This document shows positions 38,823 through 48,243 of a DNA stretch of 64,000 nucleotides, piece by piece. This DNA is from Sporosarcina sp. P2 (GTDB lineage: Bacteria > Bacillota > Bacilli > Bacillales_A > Planococcaceae). Below the pieces are notes generated by a model. That model had not been told where the DNA came from and ran no database searches. It worked only from the letters and a program-made list of their open reading frames with translations. A program made the translations under genes and the position numbers. Position 1 is the first letter of the stretch, and each line of letters starts with the position of its first letter. The stretch is from assembly GCF_002743255.1 (NCBI RefSeq), contig NZ_PDYY01000005.1, positions 124,001 to 188,000 on the forward strand. Reading direction: 5' to 3'.

Positions 38823-39776
38823 ATGTTAGATGTATTATACTTTATCATACCTATAACAATTGCTTCTGCAGCTCCTCTTATTTTCACAGCAATTGGCGGT
38901 GTATTCTCTGAACGATCCGGAGTGATCAATATCGGATTGGAAGGCCTTATGATTATGGGGGCATTCATTGGTATCTTATTCAACTTGTTTTTTGCGGATA
39001 CCTTTGGCGCCTGGACACCTTGGATTGCGTTACTTGTGGCAATGCTCGTTTCAGCTCTATTTGCAACACTTCACGCTGTAGCGTCTATCTCGTTCCGGGC
39101 GGATCAAGTAGTGTCAGGTGTTGCAATTAACATGTTAGGTCTGGCTATCGCATTATTTTCGGTAAAAATGATTTTCGGCAAAGGTCAAACAGATTTTATT
39201 CAACAAAAAATCCCGAGATTCAACGTGCCGTTTTTAGAAGATATTCCAATCATTGGCCCCATGTTCTTTAAGTTAGTTTATGGCTCTTCAATTATGGCGA
39301 TCGTCGTAGCGTTTATCGCATGGTTTGTTATTTATAAGACACCATTTGGTTTGCGTCTTCGCTCAGTAGGAGAACATCCGATGGCGGCAGATACAATGGG
39401 CATCAAAGTAACAAAAATCCGCTATATTGCAGTACTAATTTCTGGCGGCCTAGCTGGAATTGGTGGGGCAGTTTATTCACAGACCATCACGAATGATTTC
39501 GGGCATGCAACAATTAATGGACAAGGATTTATGGCTTTAGCAGCAATGATCTTTGGGAAATGGCATCCACTGGGAGCTTTAGGTGCTGCGCTATTCTTCG
39601 GATTCGCGCAGGCGCTAGCAATCAGTTCTTCCAGTATTAAGTTACTAGCAGATATCCCATCAGTATACTTCCATATATTCCCTTACGTTTTAACTATCCT
39701 AGCTCTTGCTGGATTCCTTGGAAAAGCGAAAGCACCAAAAGCACTTGGTAAACCTTACGTTAAAGGAAATAGATAA
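38823..39776 (+). CDS. nupQ: Nucleoside ABC transporter permease 2
   Basis: Second BPD_transp_2 permease, 317 aa, all-helical, with GVINIGLEGLMIMGAF near 37-52 and GFMALAAMIFGKWHP near 238-252. The AAGGAGGAG ribosome site overlaps the end of nupP. It completes BMP lipoprotein-NupO-NupP-NupQ, a purine nucleoside importer. In B. subtilis the equivalent genes are elsewhere in the chromosome. Confidence 0.92.
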   Translation: MLDVLYFIIPITIASAAPLIFTAIGGVFSERSGVINIGLEGLMIMGAFIGILFNLFFADTFGAWTPWIALLVAMLVSALFATLHAVASISFRADQVVSGVAINMLGLAIALFSVKMIFGKGQTDFIQQKIPRFNVPFLEDIPIIGPMFFKLVYGSSIMAIVVAFIAWFVIYKTPFGLRLRSVGEHPMAADTMGIKVTKIRYIAVLISGGLAGIGGAVYSQTITNDFGHATINGQGFMALAAMIFGKWHPLGALGAALFFGFAQALAISSSSIKLLADIPSVYFHIFPYVLTILALAGFLGKAKAPKALGKPYVKGNR

Positions 39777-39779
39777 ATG

Positions 39780-39826
39780 TTAGAAAAGCTATCTGGAGAT
39801 ACGAATTCTTCAGGTAGCTTTTCTAA
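39780..39826 (+). terminator. Hairpin after nupQ
   Basis: TTAGAAAAGCTA (39780-39791) and TAGCTTTTCTAA (39815-39826) form a perfect 12-bp outer stem, with TCTGGAG/CTTCAGG pairing inside. No T run follows except within the 3' arm. The rest of the gap to 39983 shows no gene. Confidence 0.7.
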
Positions 39827-39983
39827 GGTTGTAGCAATATTACTCCGAATTTCTTTCAACTTCCGTTTCAGTCTTAGCTAAACACGATCTTCAGTGCGCG
39901 AAAGTTGTATCATTTTCCAAATGACAGGCTAAAATGTATAGTGAGACTAGGAATACATATAATAAGGTAAACGAGGTGTTTGT

Positions 39984-41258
39984 ATGTTCAATAAAACAAA
40001 ATTACAAAATGGTGTACATTTGTATATACGTAAAACGGAACAGTTTAAAACAGTTAATGTGACAATTAAGTGGAAAGCACCACTGGATCAAAAGAAAGCC
40101 TCTGAACGTGCGGTGTTGGCGAATGTAATGGAGGATTCAACGAAGCAGTATCCAACAGTAGGTTCCATGCGCAAGGCGCTTGACGAGTTATACGGTACGG
40201 TATTATTTACGGACGTCTCCAAAAGAAGTTCTCAACACATGGTTTCACTTTATACGGAATGTGTAAATGATGAATTTTTTGCAGGGGAAGATATCTTTAA
40301 ACAGTTATGGCAATTGATTCGTTCTGTAGTGTTTGATCCGAATGTATCGAATAAAGCATTTGATCCTGACGTTACAGAAAGGGAAAAACGTAATGTCCGT
40401 GATCGGATTCGTTCTATTTATGACGACAAAACACGTTTTGCACAGAAACGTATGCTTGAAATCATGAGACCAGATCACCCAGCATCCATTTCGGCTTATG
40501 GTACAGAAACTGCGGTGTCGGAAATTACTAATGAAAGTCTTTATGCTACATACGAAGATATGATGAATAATGATTTGATTGATATTTATGTAGTAGGCGA
40601 TATAGATGAAAATGATATCATTAAGCAAATTAAGCAGTTCCTACCGTTTGCGGCTAGAGATGCAGTGAAACAAAATGAATTACCGGATGTGAAAGTGTCA
40701 GATTCCGTGAATACAGTGAGAGAAAAACAAGACATGAAACAAGGTAAACTTCATCTTGGTTTCCATACACCGGTATCTTTCCATCATCCGGATTACCATA
40801 AGATGCAAGTAACCAATGGGGTTTTCGGAGGCTTTGCCCACAGTAAACTATTCATGAATGTGCGAGAAAAGGAAAGTATGGCATACTATGCGAATAGTGC
40901 ATTTGCTTCGCATTACGGTATCGTCTACGTCACAGCAGGTATTGATGCGGACTTGGAAGAAAAAGCTGTCAAGCTAATTCTTGAGCAACTTACGGCATTA
41001 CAAAATGGTGAAAGTACAGAAGTCGAGTTAAGTCAGACAGTCGCACTTCTAGAAAACAGTATCTTGAGTGCAAACGATTCGGCCCGCAGTCAGATTGAAA
41101 TTTTTGATCAATATAAAGAATTAGACGAGAACTTCTCGGCTGAACGATTAATCGAAAAGTGGGAATCGGTCACATTGGAAGACGTAAAGGAGATGGCAAA
41201 GACCATTCAATTGGAAATTGTGTATTTGCTGTCAGGTAAGGAGGATGTTTCCGAATGA
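39984..41258 (+). CDS. ymfF: M16-family peptidase-like protein YmfF (probably inactive subunit)
   Basis: A 424-aa M16-fold protein. It has no HxxEH zinc motif in the N-terminal half (the corresponding region reads ERAVLANVMEDSTK), so it is predicted to be non-catalytic. It keeps C-terminal M16 features (MNVREKESMAYYANSAF). It overlaps ymfH, which does carry the zinc motif, by four bases. The pair fits a heterodimeric M16 peptidase with one active and one inactive half. The substrate is unknown. Confidence 0.88.
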   Translation: MFNKTKLQNGVHLYIRKTEQFKTVNVTIKWKAPLDQKKASERAVLANVMEDSTKQYPTVGSMRKALDELYGTVLFTDVSKRSSQHMVSLYTECVNDEFFAGEDIFKQLWQLIRSVVFDPNVSNKAFDPDVTEREKRNVRDRIRSIYDDKTRFAQKRMLEIMRPDHPASISAYGTETAVSEITNESLYATYEDMMNNDLIDIYVVGDIDENDIIKQIKQFLPFAARDAVKQNELPDVKVSDSVNTVREKQDMKQGKLHLGFHTPVSFHHPDYHKMQVTNGVFGGFAHSKLFMNVREKESMAYYANSAFASHYGIVYVTAGIDADLEEKAVKLILEQLTALQNGESTEVELSQTVALLENSILSANDSARSQIEIFDQYKELDENFSAERLIEKWESVTLEDVKEMAKTIQLEIVYLLSGKEDVSE

Positions 41259-42550
41259 AAGAAGTAAATTTTGATCAACTACAAGAGAAGATTTATACTG
41301 AAACACTTGATAATGGGTTGAAAGTGGTTATATTACCGAAACGTGGATTTTCTAAAACATTTGTAACGTTTACGACGAAATACGGGTCTATTGATCGTAC
41401 GTTCAAACCACATGGCAAAGATGAACTTATTACAGTACCTGATGGGATTGCCCATTTTCTAGAGCACAAAATGTTTGAGAAAGAAGATGGAGATGTTTTT
41501 CAGAAGTTTAGTTTAAATGGTGCTTCTGCCAATGCTTATACAACATTTGGAAGAACGGCTTATCTTTTTTCTGCAACCAATAAACTAAAAGAAAACACCA
41601 AAATATTACTCGATTTTGTTCAACAACCATATTTCACCAAGCAAACTGTTGATAAAGAGAAAGGCATCATTGCCCAGGAAATTACCATGTATGACGACCA
41701 GCCTGACTGGCGCCTATATTTCGGCACAATTGAAAATCTCTATGAAAACCACCCAGTGAAGATTGACATTGCGGGAACTGTTGAGTCGATTCAGGACATC
41801 ACAGCGGAACATTTATATACATGTTATGAGACGTTCTACCATCCGTCCAACATGTTACTGTTTATCGTCGGAGCAGTAAAGCCGGAGGAAATGATGGAAT
41901 TTATCAAAGAGGATCAAGCAAAGAAATCATTCGATAAACCAGAGGCGATTGAACGCCAATTTCCGACCGAGTCAACAGAGGTTGATGTATCTGAACGTAC
42001 ATTGACGATGGACGTTTCAAAACCGAAATTGAATATCGGTATGAAATGTAACAAGGTAGATTTACAGGGGCAAGAGATGCTTGAAGCGGAATTGTCAGCA
42101 AACCTCGTATTAGATAGTCTATTCGGTCGCACGTCTGCATTTTATGAAAAAGCAAATGCGGAAGGCTTAGTTGATGAATCGTTCTCATATGAATTTACCA
42201 TGGAAGAAGGCTACGGTTTTGCGATGGTCGGTTCCGATACAGATGAGCCGGAGCGCTTAGAAAAACTGATTCGTCATACGATTAAAGACGCAAAATCAAA
42301 TTGGCCTGTGCTTGAAGAAGATTTGAATAGAATGCGTAGGAAAAAAATTGGTCAATTTATGCGTTCATTGAATTCCATTGAATTTATCGCCAATCAATAC
42401 ACGCGATATGAATTTAACGAAATGAATTTATTCGATGTCGTACCGACTTTAGAGAAGTTATCGATGGATAAACTAAAAGAAGCATTTGCAATGTTTTCCG
42501 ATGACAATAGCTATACAATCTTTAAAGTCATGCCACCGAAGACGCAATGA
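41255..42550 (+). CDS. ymfH: M16-family zinc peptidase YmfH (active subunit)
   Basis: A 431-aa M16 peptidase with intact HFLEH (near residues 68-72), followed by NAYTTFGRTAYLFSA and the acidic ligand segment EKGIIAQEITMYDDQ (near 133-147). It starts within the ymfF stop (ATGA) and ends within the ymfI start (ATGA), so the three are coupled. Expected to be cytosolic, as no signal peptide is visible. Confidence 0.9.
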   Translation: MKEVNFDQLQEKIYTETLDNGLKVVILPKRGFSKTFVTFTTKYGSIDRTFKPHGKDELITVPDGIAHFLEHKMFEKEDGDVFQKFSLNGASANAYTTFGRTAYLFSATNKLKENTKILLDFVQQPYFTKQTVDKEKGIIAQEITMYDDQPDWRLYFGTIENLYENHPVKIDIAGTVESIQDITAEHLYTCYETFYHPSNMLLFIVGAVKPEEMMEFIKEDQAKKSFDKPEAIERQFPTESTEVDVSERTLTMDVSKPKLNIGMKCNKVDLQGQEMLEAELSANLVLDSLFGRTSAFYEKANAEGLVDESFSYEFTMEEGYGFAMVGSDTDEPERLEKLIRHTIKDAKSNWPVLEEDLNRMRRKKIGQFMRSLNSIEFIANQYTRYEFNEMNLFDVVPTLEKLSMDKLKEAFAMFSDDNSYTIFKVMPPKTQ

Positions 42551-43281
42551 GTATGACGCGTTTCGCACTCGTTTTAGGGGCTTCCGGAGGAATTGGGGAA
42601 GTGATCTGCAAACAACTAGCAAAAGCGGGCTGGTCTTTGTATATGCACTATAATGCAAATGAAAACCAGCTCGATCTATTGCGTTATGAGTTAGAAGAGA
42701 ATTATCCCAACCAGCAATTCCGTAGTGTGCAAGCTGATTTTAGAGTAGAATTAGCGGCAGAGAAATTGGCGGGTAGCATTCAAAGCGTTCAAGCAATTGT
42801 TGTAGCCAACGGTCAGGCAGTTGTCAAACTGTTATCGGAGACAAGCGAACTGGAAATGTCGGAATTATGGCAAGTCCATGTGCAGAATCCGGCTCGTTTA
42901 ATCGCACTGTTATCTGAAAAACTGCGCAAGCAAGATGTCTCCTATATTGTATTCATCGGATCGATATGGGGTAGTACAGGCGCAGCAGGTGAAGTAATGT
43001 ATTCTGCAGTTAAAGGTGCCCAGCATGCCTTTGTCAAAGCATATGCAAAGGAATCCGCCTTTTCTGGCATACGGGTAAATGCAATTGCCCCAGGTTGGAT
43101 CGACACCCGCATGAATCAAGAGTTTTCCGCGGAGGAACGTCAGATGGTGCTTGAACAAATTCCGCTTTTGTCAGTGGGGACACCGCAGGAAATAGCGAAT
43201 ATGGTCGAATTTATGTTGAGTGGCAAAGCAGATTATATGACAGGTGAAATAATTCAAATCAATGGTGGTTGGTATATGTAA
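42547..43281 (+). CDS. ymfI: Short-chain dehydrogenase/reductase YmfI
   Basis: A 244-aa SDR, FabG-like. The cofactor motif is GASGGIGE near residue 11. The catalytic Ser lies in FIGSIWGS near 138, and the Tyr/Lys pair is in MYSAVKGA near 151-155. The C-terminus has APGWIDTRM and MTGEIIQINGGW. The substrate is unknown. It is coupled to ymfH and followed by a terminator. An ATG two codons downstream is an alternative start. Confidence 0.9.
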   Translation: MSMTRFALVLGASGGIGEVICKQLAKAGWSLYMHYNANENQLDLLRYELEENYPNQQFRSVQADFRVELAAEKLAGSIQSVQAIVVANGQAVVKLLSETSELEMSELWQVHVQNPARLIALLSEKLRKQDVSYIVFIGSIWGSTGAAGEVMYSAVKGAQHAFVKAYAKESAFSGIRVNAIAPGWIDTRMNQEFSAEERQMVLEQIPLLSVGTPQEIANMVEFMLSGKADYMTGEIIQINGGWYM

Positions 43282-43290
43282 AGCCTTTGG

Positions 43291-43325
43291 AGAAGGACAA
43301 TGCCTGTTGTCCTTTTCTTTTTTTC
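43291..43325 (+). terminator. Intrinsic terminator after ymfI
   Basis: AGAAGGACAA (43291-43300) pairs with TTGTCCTTTTCT across a short loop, then a long T run. Confidence 0.85.
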
Positions 43326-43413
43326 TTTTATTCACTTTGGCTATCCGCTATTATAGAACTAAGTGCATACTTGTGCATTCTGGAAAAAGTATTTTTATGA
43401 AGGAGTGTGTTGA

Positions 43414-44208
43414 ATGGGACAATGGTATGTCGAATATGAGTTGCAAGTCAATCGGCCTGGATTACTAGGAGATATTGCTTCCTTACTTGGTATGTTGCGT
43501 GTAGATATTGTGACGATTAATGGGGTAGATGGCAGATACCGTGGTATGCTCGTTCACACCGATCATGACCAGCAGATTAAACGTTTTGAGCTGATCGCTT
43601 CTACTATGGATGCGATTGTCATCCATAAGATCAGAGAACCTAAATTGCGTGATGTATTGGCTGTTCGGCATGGACATTATATTCAGCGCGGTACCGATGA
43701 CCGGAGAACGTATCAGTTTATAAGAAGTGAGCTTGGAATCTTAGTGGACTTTTTAGCAGAGATCTTCAAACAAGATGGTCATAAACTAATCGGTGTCCGT
43801 GGAATGCCGCGCGTAGGAAAAACAGAATCCGTAGTAGCGGCGAGTGTTTGTGCCAATAAAAAATGGGTATTTTTATCTTCTACGATGATTAAACAAACAA
43901 TTAGGACGAGTATGATGGGGGATGAATTCTCGGACGATAACATCTTCATACTTGATGGGATCGTGACACGAAAAACTTCCGACGAACGTCATATGCAATT
44001 AGTGCGTGAAATTATGGGCTTGCCGACAATTAAAGTGGTTGAGCATCCGGATATGTTTGTGAAACAATCCGAATATACAATTGAAGATTTTGATATTATC
44101 ATAGAGTTGCGGACAACAGTAGACCAAGAAATTACTTATGAGATTTTAGAGAAAAATGATCCGCTATCCAACCGTAACCCTATGGGTGGCTTTAATATGT
44201 TTAATTGA
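43414..44208 (+). CDS. ymfK: YmfK family protein (DUF3388): ACT-like domain plus P-loop
   Basis: A 264-aa protein of unknown function. Residues 1-75 look like an ACT-type regulatory domain (YELQVNRPGLLGDIASLLGM). A P-loop follows near 130 (GMPRVGKTES), and the remainder could form a small NTPase fold (KWVFLSSTM, DNIFILDGI). I cannot name a reaction. GAAGGAG precedes the ATG. Its location between a short-chain dehydrogenase and rodZ is conserved with B. subtilis, apart from the absence of ymfJ. Confidence 0.85.
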   Translation: MGQWYVEYELQVNRPGLLGDIASLLGMLRVDIVTINGVDGRYRGMLVHTDHDQQIKRFELIASTMDAIVIHKIREPKLRDVLAVRHGHYIQRGTDDRRTYQFIRSELGILVDFLAEIFKQDGHKLIGVRGMPRVGKTESVVAASVCANKKWVFLSSTMIKQTIRTSMMGDEFSDDNIFILDGIVTRKTSDERHMQLVREIMGLPTIKVVEHPDMFVKQSEYTIEDFDIIIELRTTVDQEITYEILEKNDPLSNRNPMGGFNMFN

Positions 44209-44235
44209 TTGAAATGAGTTAGGTGGGTGTTGAAT

Positions 44236-45045
44236 TTGATCGGAATAGGTGCTCGCTTAAAAGAAGCGAGGATTTTAAAAGGATTGACTCTAGAAGATCT
44301 GCAAGACAGTACGAAAATCCAACAACGTTATCTGTCAGCAATTGAAAATGAGGATTTTCAAATTATTCCGGGTGCTTTTTACGTACGTGTTTTTATTAAA
44401 GAGTATGCGGAAGCGGTTGACTTGGATGCGGATGAAATTCTGAGTCTTTATCAGGATGAGTATGAACCAGCAGTGCAAGAAAAACAGGAAAAAGTTGTGC
44501 CGGCGACTATGCAACGTAGTGCGGTTTCAAAGCAGAGTGACCAATTAAAAGAAGCAATGCCAAAAATACTTGTAGCACTATTAATTATTATGATTTTTGT
44601 AATTGTTTATACTTTACTAAGAGACAAGGCAACAGATCCGGAGATAGGTAATGAATCAACAGAGCCCGGTTCTTCGGTAATAGCTGATCCACAAGGGGAT
44701 TCAGGTGAAGTTGGGCAATCTAAGCAACCATTTGAACACGCTTCTACTATAGGTGAAACGTCTACATTCAAATTATCAGACTCCGAAAATATCACAGTCG
44801 TTATCAAGACTACGGGGAGATCTTGGATTTCAGTAACGGATCAAGATGGCAACGAACGAATGCCGAAACCAAGTGGTGCCCGAGTAGTACAAGAAGGCGA
44901 AACAATCGAAATACAAGCGAACGATGCGGAAAGTTTGAGAATCCGAGTTGGTAATTACGAAAACGCGGAACTGACTGTTAATGGACAACGTGTAGATTAC
45001 CCAACAGACCTTGTACCACAAAACATTGTGTTAAAAAAACCATAA
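44236..45045 (+). CDS. ymfM: RodZ-like helix-turn-helix membrane protein YmfM
   Basis: About 269 aa. A cytoplasmic N-terminal HTH_25 domain (LKEARILKGLTLEDLQDSTK, residues 6-70) is followed by a linker and one transmembrane helix (about 114-134, ILVALLIIMIFVIVYTLL). An extracytoplasmic DUF4115 domain lies at about 180-269. This is the RodZ architecture, linking MreB to the cell wall machinery. TTG 44236 is about eight bases from TTAGGTGGG and is my preferred start. GTG 44227 and TTG 44230 are in frame but too near the ribosome site. Confidence 0.88.
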   Translation: MIGIGARLKEARILKGLTLEDLQDSTKIQQRYLSAIENEDFQIIPGAFYVRVFIKEYAEAVDLDADEILSLYQDEYEPAVQEKQEKVVPATMQRSAVSKQSDQLKEAMPKILVALLIIMIFVIVYTLLRDKATDPEIGNESTEPGSSVIADPQGDSGEVGQSKQPFEHASTIGETSTFKLSDSENITVVIKTTGRSWISVTDQDGNERMPKPSGARVVQEGETIEIQANDAESLRIRVGNYENAELTVNGQRVDYPTDLVPQNIVLKKP

Positions 45046-45084
45046 TAAAATAGTCATCTAAAAAGGTGGCTATTTTATTCTTTA
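45044..45084 (+). terminator. Intrinsic terminator between rodZ-like gene and pgsA
   Basis: AATAAAATAG (45044-45053) pairs with CTATTTTATT (45070-45079), with CATC/GGTG inside, then TCTTT. Confidence 0.75.
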
Positions 45085-45119
45085 TAAATAGATTTTACCG
45101 TTAGAAAGGCGGACAAGTA

Positions 45120-45698
45120 ATGAATTTACCAAATAAAATTACACTCTCTAGAGTATTTATGATCCCTGTCTTCATCCTGTTTCTTACAGTGGATTTTGGA
45201 TGGGGAATGATTCGGCTAGGTGGAGTAGAAATGCCTGTTGAACATTTGGTGGGCGCGATTATCTTCATCATAGCTTCTACAACTGACTGGCTAGATGGAT
45301 ACTTAGCAAGGAAAAACAACTTAGTAACAAATATGGGAAAATTTTTGGATCCGTTAGCAGATAAGCTACTAGTCTCGGCTGCTTTTATTTTATTAGTGGA
45401 GATGGGGGCGGCTCCTGCATGGATAGTCATCGTTATCATTAGTAGAGAATTTGCGGTTACAGGATTACGTTTGATTTTAGCGGGTGGTGGGGAAGTAGTA
45501 GCAGCGAACCAGTTAGGTAAAATTAAAACAGTTACGCAACTACTAGCGATATCATTTCTTTTATTGCATAATATTTTCTTCGAAGTTATTGGTATTCCAT
45601 TCGGAAACATCATGTTGTACATCGCATTAGTATTTACAGTATGGTCAGGTGTCGATTACTTTGTTAAAAATCGTAAAATTTTAGTGGAGTCAATGTGA
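45120..45698 (+). CDS. pgsA: CDP-diacylglycerol-glycerol-3-phosphate 3-phosphatidyltransferase
   Basis: Makes phosphatidylglycerophosphate, committing CDP-diacylglycerol (from CdsA in this window) to phosphatidylglycerol. The 192-aa membrane protein has the CDP-alcohol phosphatidyltransferase signature DWLDGYLAR...GKFLDPLADK (residues about 56-80) with all conserved Asp residues. Several hydrophobic helices follow. AGAAAGGCGG precedes the ATG. Confidence 0.96.
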   Translation: MNLPNKITLSRVFMIPVFILFLTVDFGWGMIRLGGVEMPVEHLVGAIIFIIASTTDWLDGYLARKNNLVTNMGKFLDPLADKLLVSAAFILLVEMGAAPAWIVIVIISREFAVTGLRLILAGGGEVVAANQLGKIKTVTQLLAISFLLLHNIFFEVIGIPFGNIMLYIALVFTVWSGVDYFVKNRKILVESM

Positions 45699-45714
45699 GG
45701 AGTGGAGTGTATTC

Positions 45715-46971
45715 ATGAAAGCAGAAATTATTGCGGTAGGATCTGAACTTCTTCTGGGACAAATCACGAATACCAACGCTAGGTTCATATCGGCTAAATT
45801 AGCTGAAGCTGGAATAGATGTATATTGCCACACGGTTGTAGGGGATAATCCTAAACGCTTGTCACAAGCCATTCAGTTAGCTCAGCAACGTGCAGACATC
45901 CTGATCTTTAGTGGCGGTCTCGGGCCGACAAAGGATGACTTAACAAAGCAAACTATTGCAAGTGAATTGGGTTGTACGCTTATATCTGATGACGATGCGA
46001 TGAAAACGATCGAAGATTATTTTACCCGTGTGGGAAAAGTGATGACTGAAAATAATAAACAGCAAGCTCTTGTTTTAAAAGGTTCTACAGTATTGCCAAA
46101 TCGAAATGGTATGGCACCAGGTATAGCGATAGGCAAAGACGGTAAGCAGTATATTTTGCTACCGGGGCCACCTCACGAAATGGAGCCCATGTTTGAACAA
46201 GAGGCGATTCCATACTTACTTGGTGTATACGGTAAACAAGATGTAATCTCTTCAAAGGTATTGAAGTTGCAAGGAATTGGCGAGTCGGAATTGGAAGTCC
46301 GTATCCAGTCTATTCTTGAGAAGCAGACCAATCCAACAATTGCACCACTTGCTTCACCGGGTATGGTTAACCTACGTATTACCGCAAAAGCCAAAACAGA
46401 AGAAGAAGCGCAGAAATTGATAGCACCTGTGGAACAGGAAATCCGTTCTATTGTAGGGGAGTTTATCTATGGTGTGGATGATGATACACTGGCTTCCAAA
46501 ACGACTGAATTATTGCTTCAAAATGACTGGACTATCTCTGCGGCAGAAAGCCTCACAACCGGAATGTTTATGGCGGAGCTTGGTTCAGAAGCGGGAATAG
46601 GCAATGCACTTAAAGGTGGCCTTGTGGTGTATAATAAAGAGATGAAGATTGAGCAATTGGGTATTCTACCATCATTACTTGATTACCATGGCATTGTCAG
46701 TGCAGAGTGTGCGGAATCGATGGCTGAAAGCGTTAGAGAGAGATTCACAACAACATTTGGAGTGAGTCTGACTGGCGCTGCAGGCCCTGAACCACATGAT
46801 GGTCAACCAGCCGGTACAGTTTGGATTGGCATTGCAGCAGAAGGTGTGAAGACAACATCCTATAGACTTCAGCTGTCAGGTTCCCGTAATGTAAATCGTA
46901 AACGTTCTGTTCAATTTGCTTTACATTATCTCATTCAGACAATCAAAGAGAAAAAAGAACTGAAGTATTGA
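45715..46971 (+). CDS. cinA: CinA family protein (competence/damage-inducible, NMN deamidase-like)
   Basis: A 418-aa protein with an N-terminal molybdopterin-binding-like (MoCF) domain (AEIIAVGSELLLGQITNTNA; FSGGLGPTKDDLTKQ near 66-80) and a C-terminal CinA domain (TISAAESLTTGMF near 275, SLTGAAGPEPHDGQPAGTVW near 352). Located immediately before recA, as in B. subtilis and streptococci. A weak hairpin and the recA promoter separate the two genes. Confidence 0.95.
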   Translation: MKAEIIAVGSELLLGQITNTNARFISAKLAEAGIDVYCHTVVGDNPKRLSQAIQLAQQRADILIFSGGLGPTKDDLTKQTIASELGCTLISDDDAMKTIEDYFTRVGKVMTENNKQQALVLKGSTVLPNRNGMAPGIAIGKDGKQYILLPGPPHEMEPMFEQEAIPYLLGVYGKQDVISSKVLKLQGIGESELEVRIQSILEKQTNPTIAPLASPGMVNLRITAKAKTEEEAQKLIAPVEQEIRSIVGEFIYGVDDDTLASKTTELLLQNDWTISAAESLTTGMFMAELGSEAGIGNALKGGLVVYNKEMKIEQLGILPSLLDYHGIVSAECAESMAESVRERFTTTFGVSLTGAAGPEPHDGQPAGTVWIGIAAEGVKTTSYRLQLSGSRNVNRKRSVQFALHYLIQTIKEKKELKY

Positions 46972-47000
46972 ATTTTGCTATTGAATTAGCTAGCAAAAAT
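46970..47000 (+). terminator. Weak hairpin after cinA
   Basis: AATTTTGCTA (46971-46980) pairs with TAGCAAAAATT (46991-47001), with one bulged base. It has no immediate T run, although T-rich sequence follows about 20 bases later. Confidence 0.45.
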
Positions 47001-47052
47001 TCATTCTTCCTAGCTTTTTACGCTTTTTTTTCAATTTCTATAACCAATTTAT

Positions 47053-47066
47053 CGAATGCCCGTTCG
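47053..47066 (+). promoter_or_regulatory. LexA (DinR) operator upstream of recA
   Basis: CGAATGCCCGTTCG matches the Bacillus SOS box CGAAC-N4-GTTCG except for one base in the left half. It lies just upstream of the recA -35. Confidence 0.85.
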
Positions 47067-47074
47067 TTTAATTC

Positions 47075-47103
47075 TTGTGTATTCTGTCGGGAAAAGGTAT
47101 AAT
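47075..47103 (+). promoter_or_regulatory. Sigma-A promoter of recA
   Basis: TTGTGT (47075-47080), a 17-nt spacer and consensus TATAAT (47098-47103), 35 bases upstream of the start codon. Confidence 0.85.
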
Positions 47104-47137
47104 AAGAGTAGAAAAAGAGTTTGAGGAGGAATTGTAA

Positions 47138-48199
47138 TTGAGCAATCGTAAAGCGGCATTAGATATGGCATTAAAACAAATAGAGAAACAATTCGGTAAA
47201 GGTTCTGTCATGAAAATGGGAGAAAAAACAGATCTTCAAATTGATACATCATCATCAGGTTCATTAGCTTTGGATGCAGCGCTAGGAATAGGCGGATATC
47301 CACGTGGACGAGTAATTGAAATATATGGACCGGAAAGTTCCGGTAAAACAACCGTTTCATTGCATGCAATTGCAGAAGTGCAAGCAAGCGGTGGTACTGC
47401 GGCATTTATTGATGCAGAACACGCACTAGATCCTGTCTATGCACAAAAGCTAGGTGTCAATATTGACGAGTTGCTATTATCACAGCCGGATACAGGTGAG
47501 CAAGCATTGGAAATTGCGGAGGCACTTGTTCGTTCAGGTGCTGTAGATATCGTGGTAGTGGACTCGGTAGCAGCACTTGTACCAAAAGCTGAAATCGAAG
47601 GCGAGATGGGTGACGCGCACGTTGGTTTGCAAGCTCGTTTGATGTCTCAAGCATTGCGTAAACTTTCTGGTGCTATTAATAAGTCAAATACTATTGCGGT
47701 CTTCATTAACCAGATTCGTGAAAAAGTAGGCGTCATGTTTGGTAATCCGGAAGTAACGCCAGGTGGACGAGCATTGAAGTTCTATGCGTCTGTTCGTCTG
47801 GAAGTACGTAGAGGTGAGGCGATCAAGCAAGCCAACGATATTATGGGGAATAAAACAAGGATTCGCGTCGTCAAAAACAAAGTAGCTCCACCTTTCCGTA
47901 CAGCGGAAGTAGACATCATGTATGGTGAAGGGATTTCAAAAGAAGGTGAAATTCTAGATTTGGGATCTGAATTGGAAGTAGTCCAAAAGAGTGGTGCTTG
48001 GTATTCTTATGAAGGCGAGCGCTTAGGTCAAGGTCGTGAAAACGCAAAACAATTCTTGAAGGAAAACTTGAAAATGCGTGATGAAATTGCGTCCAAGATT
48101 CGTGAATCATACGGTTTGAATGCAACAAACTATGTGATTGCAGCCCATGATGAAGAAGACGAGCTTGATGATTTACTTACACTTTCAGAAGAGAAGTAA
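47138..48199 (+). CDS. recA: Recombinase RecA
   Basis: Strand-exchange ATPase and SOS co-protease. 353 aa with Walker [10 protein letters not shown] near residues 65-73, Walker B region [12 protein letters not shown], the L1/L2 loops, and an acidic C-terminus. The start codon is TTG (47138), nine bases after GAGGAGG; the protein aligns from there with the family N-terminus ([20 protein letters not shown]). It is SOS-regulated through the operator above and ends in a terminator. Confidence 0.98.
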   Translation: MSNRKAALDMALKQIEKQFGKGSVMKMGEKTDLQIDTSSSGSLALDAALGIGGYPRGRVIEIYGPESSGKTTVSLHAIAEVQASGGTAAFIDAEHALDPVYAQKLGVNIDELLLSQPDTGEQALEIAEALVRSGAVDIVVVDSVAALVPKAEIEGEMGDAHVGLQARLMSQALRKLSGAINKSNTIAVFINQIREKVGVMFGNPEVTPGGRALKFYASVRLEVRRGEAIKQANDIMGNKTRIRVVKNKVAPPFRTAEVDIMYGEGISKEGEILDLGSELEVVQKSGAWYSYEGERLGQGRENAKQFLKENLKMRDEIASKIRESYGLNATNYVIAAHDEEDELDDLLTLSEEK

Positions 48200-48218
48200 G
48201 TCGTATATGTTAGCAAAG

Positions 48219-48243
48219 CCGCCAATTTATTGGCGGTTTTTTT
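48219..48243 (+). terminator. Intrinsic terminator after recA
   Basis: CCGCCAA (48219-48225) pairs with TTGGCGG (48230-48236), followed by seven T. Confidence 0.92.

Noticed and set aside
39984..41258. Missing zinc motif in YmfF as evidence of decay
   Set aside because: YmfF-type M16 partners normally lack the motif and the gene is intact and coupled to active ymfH.
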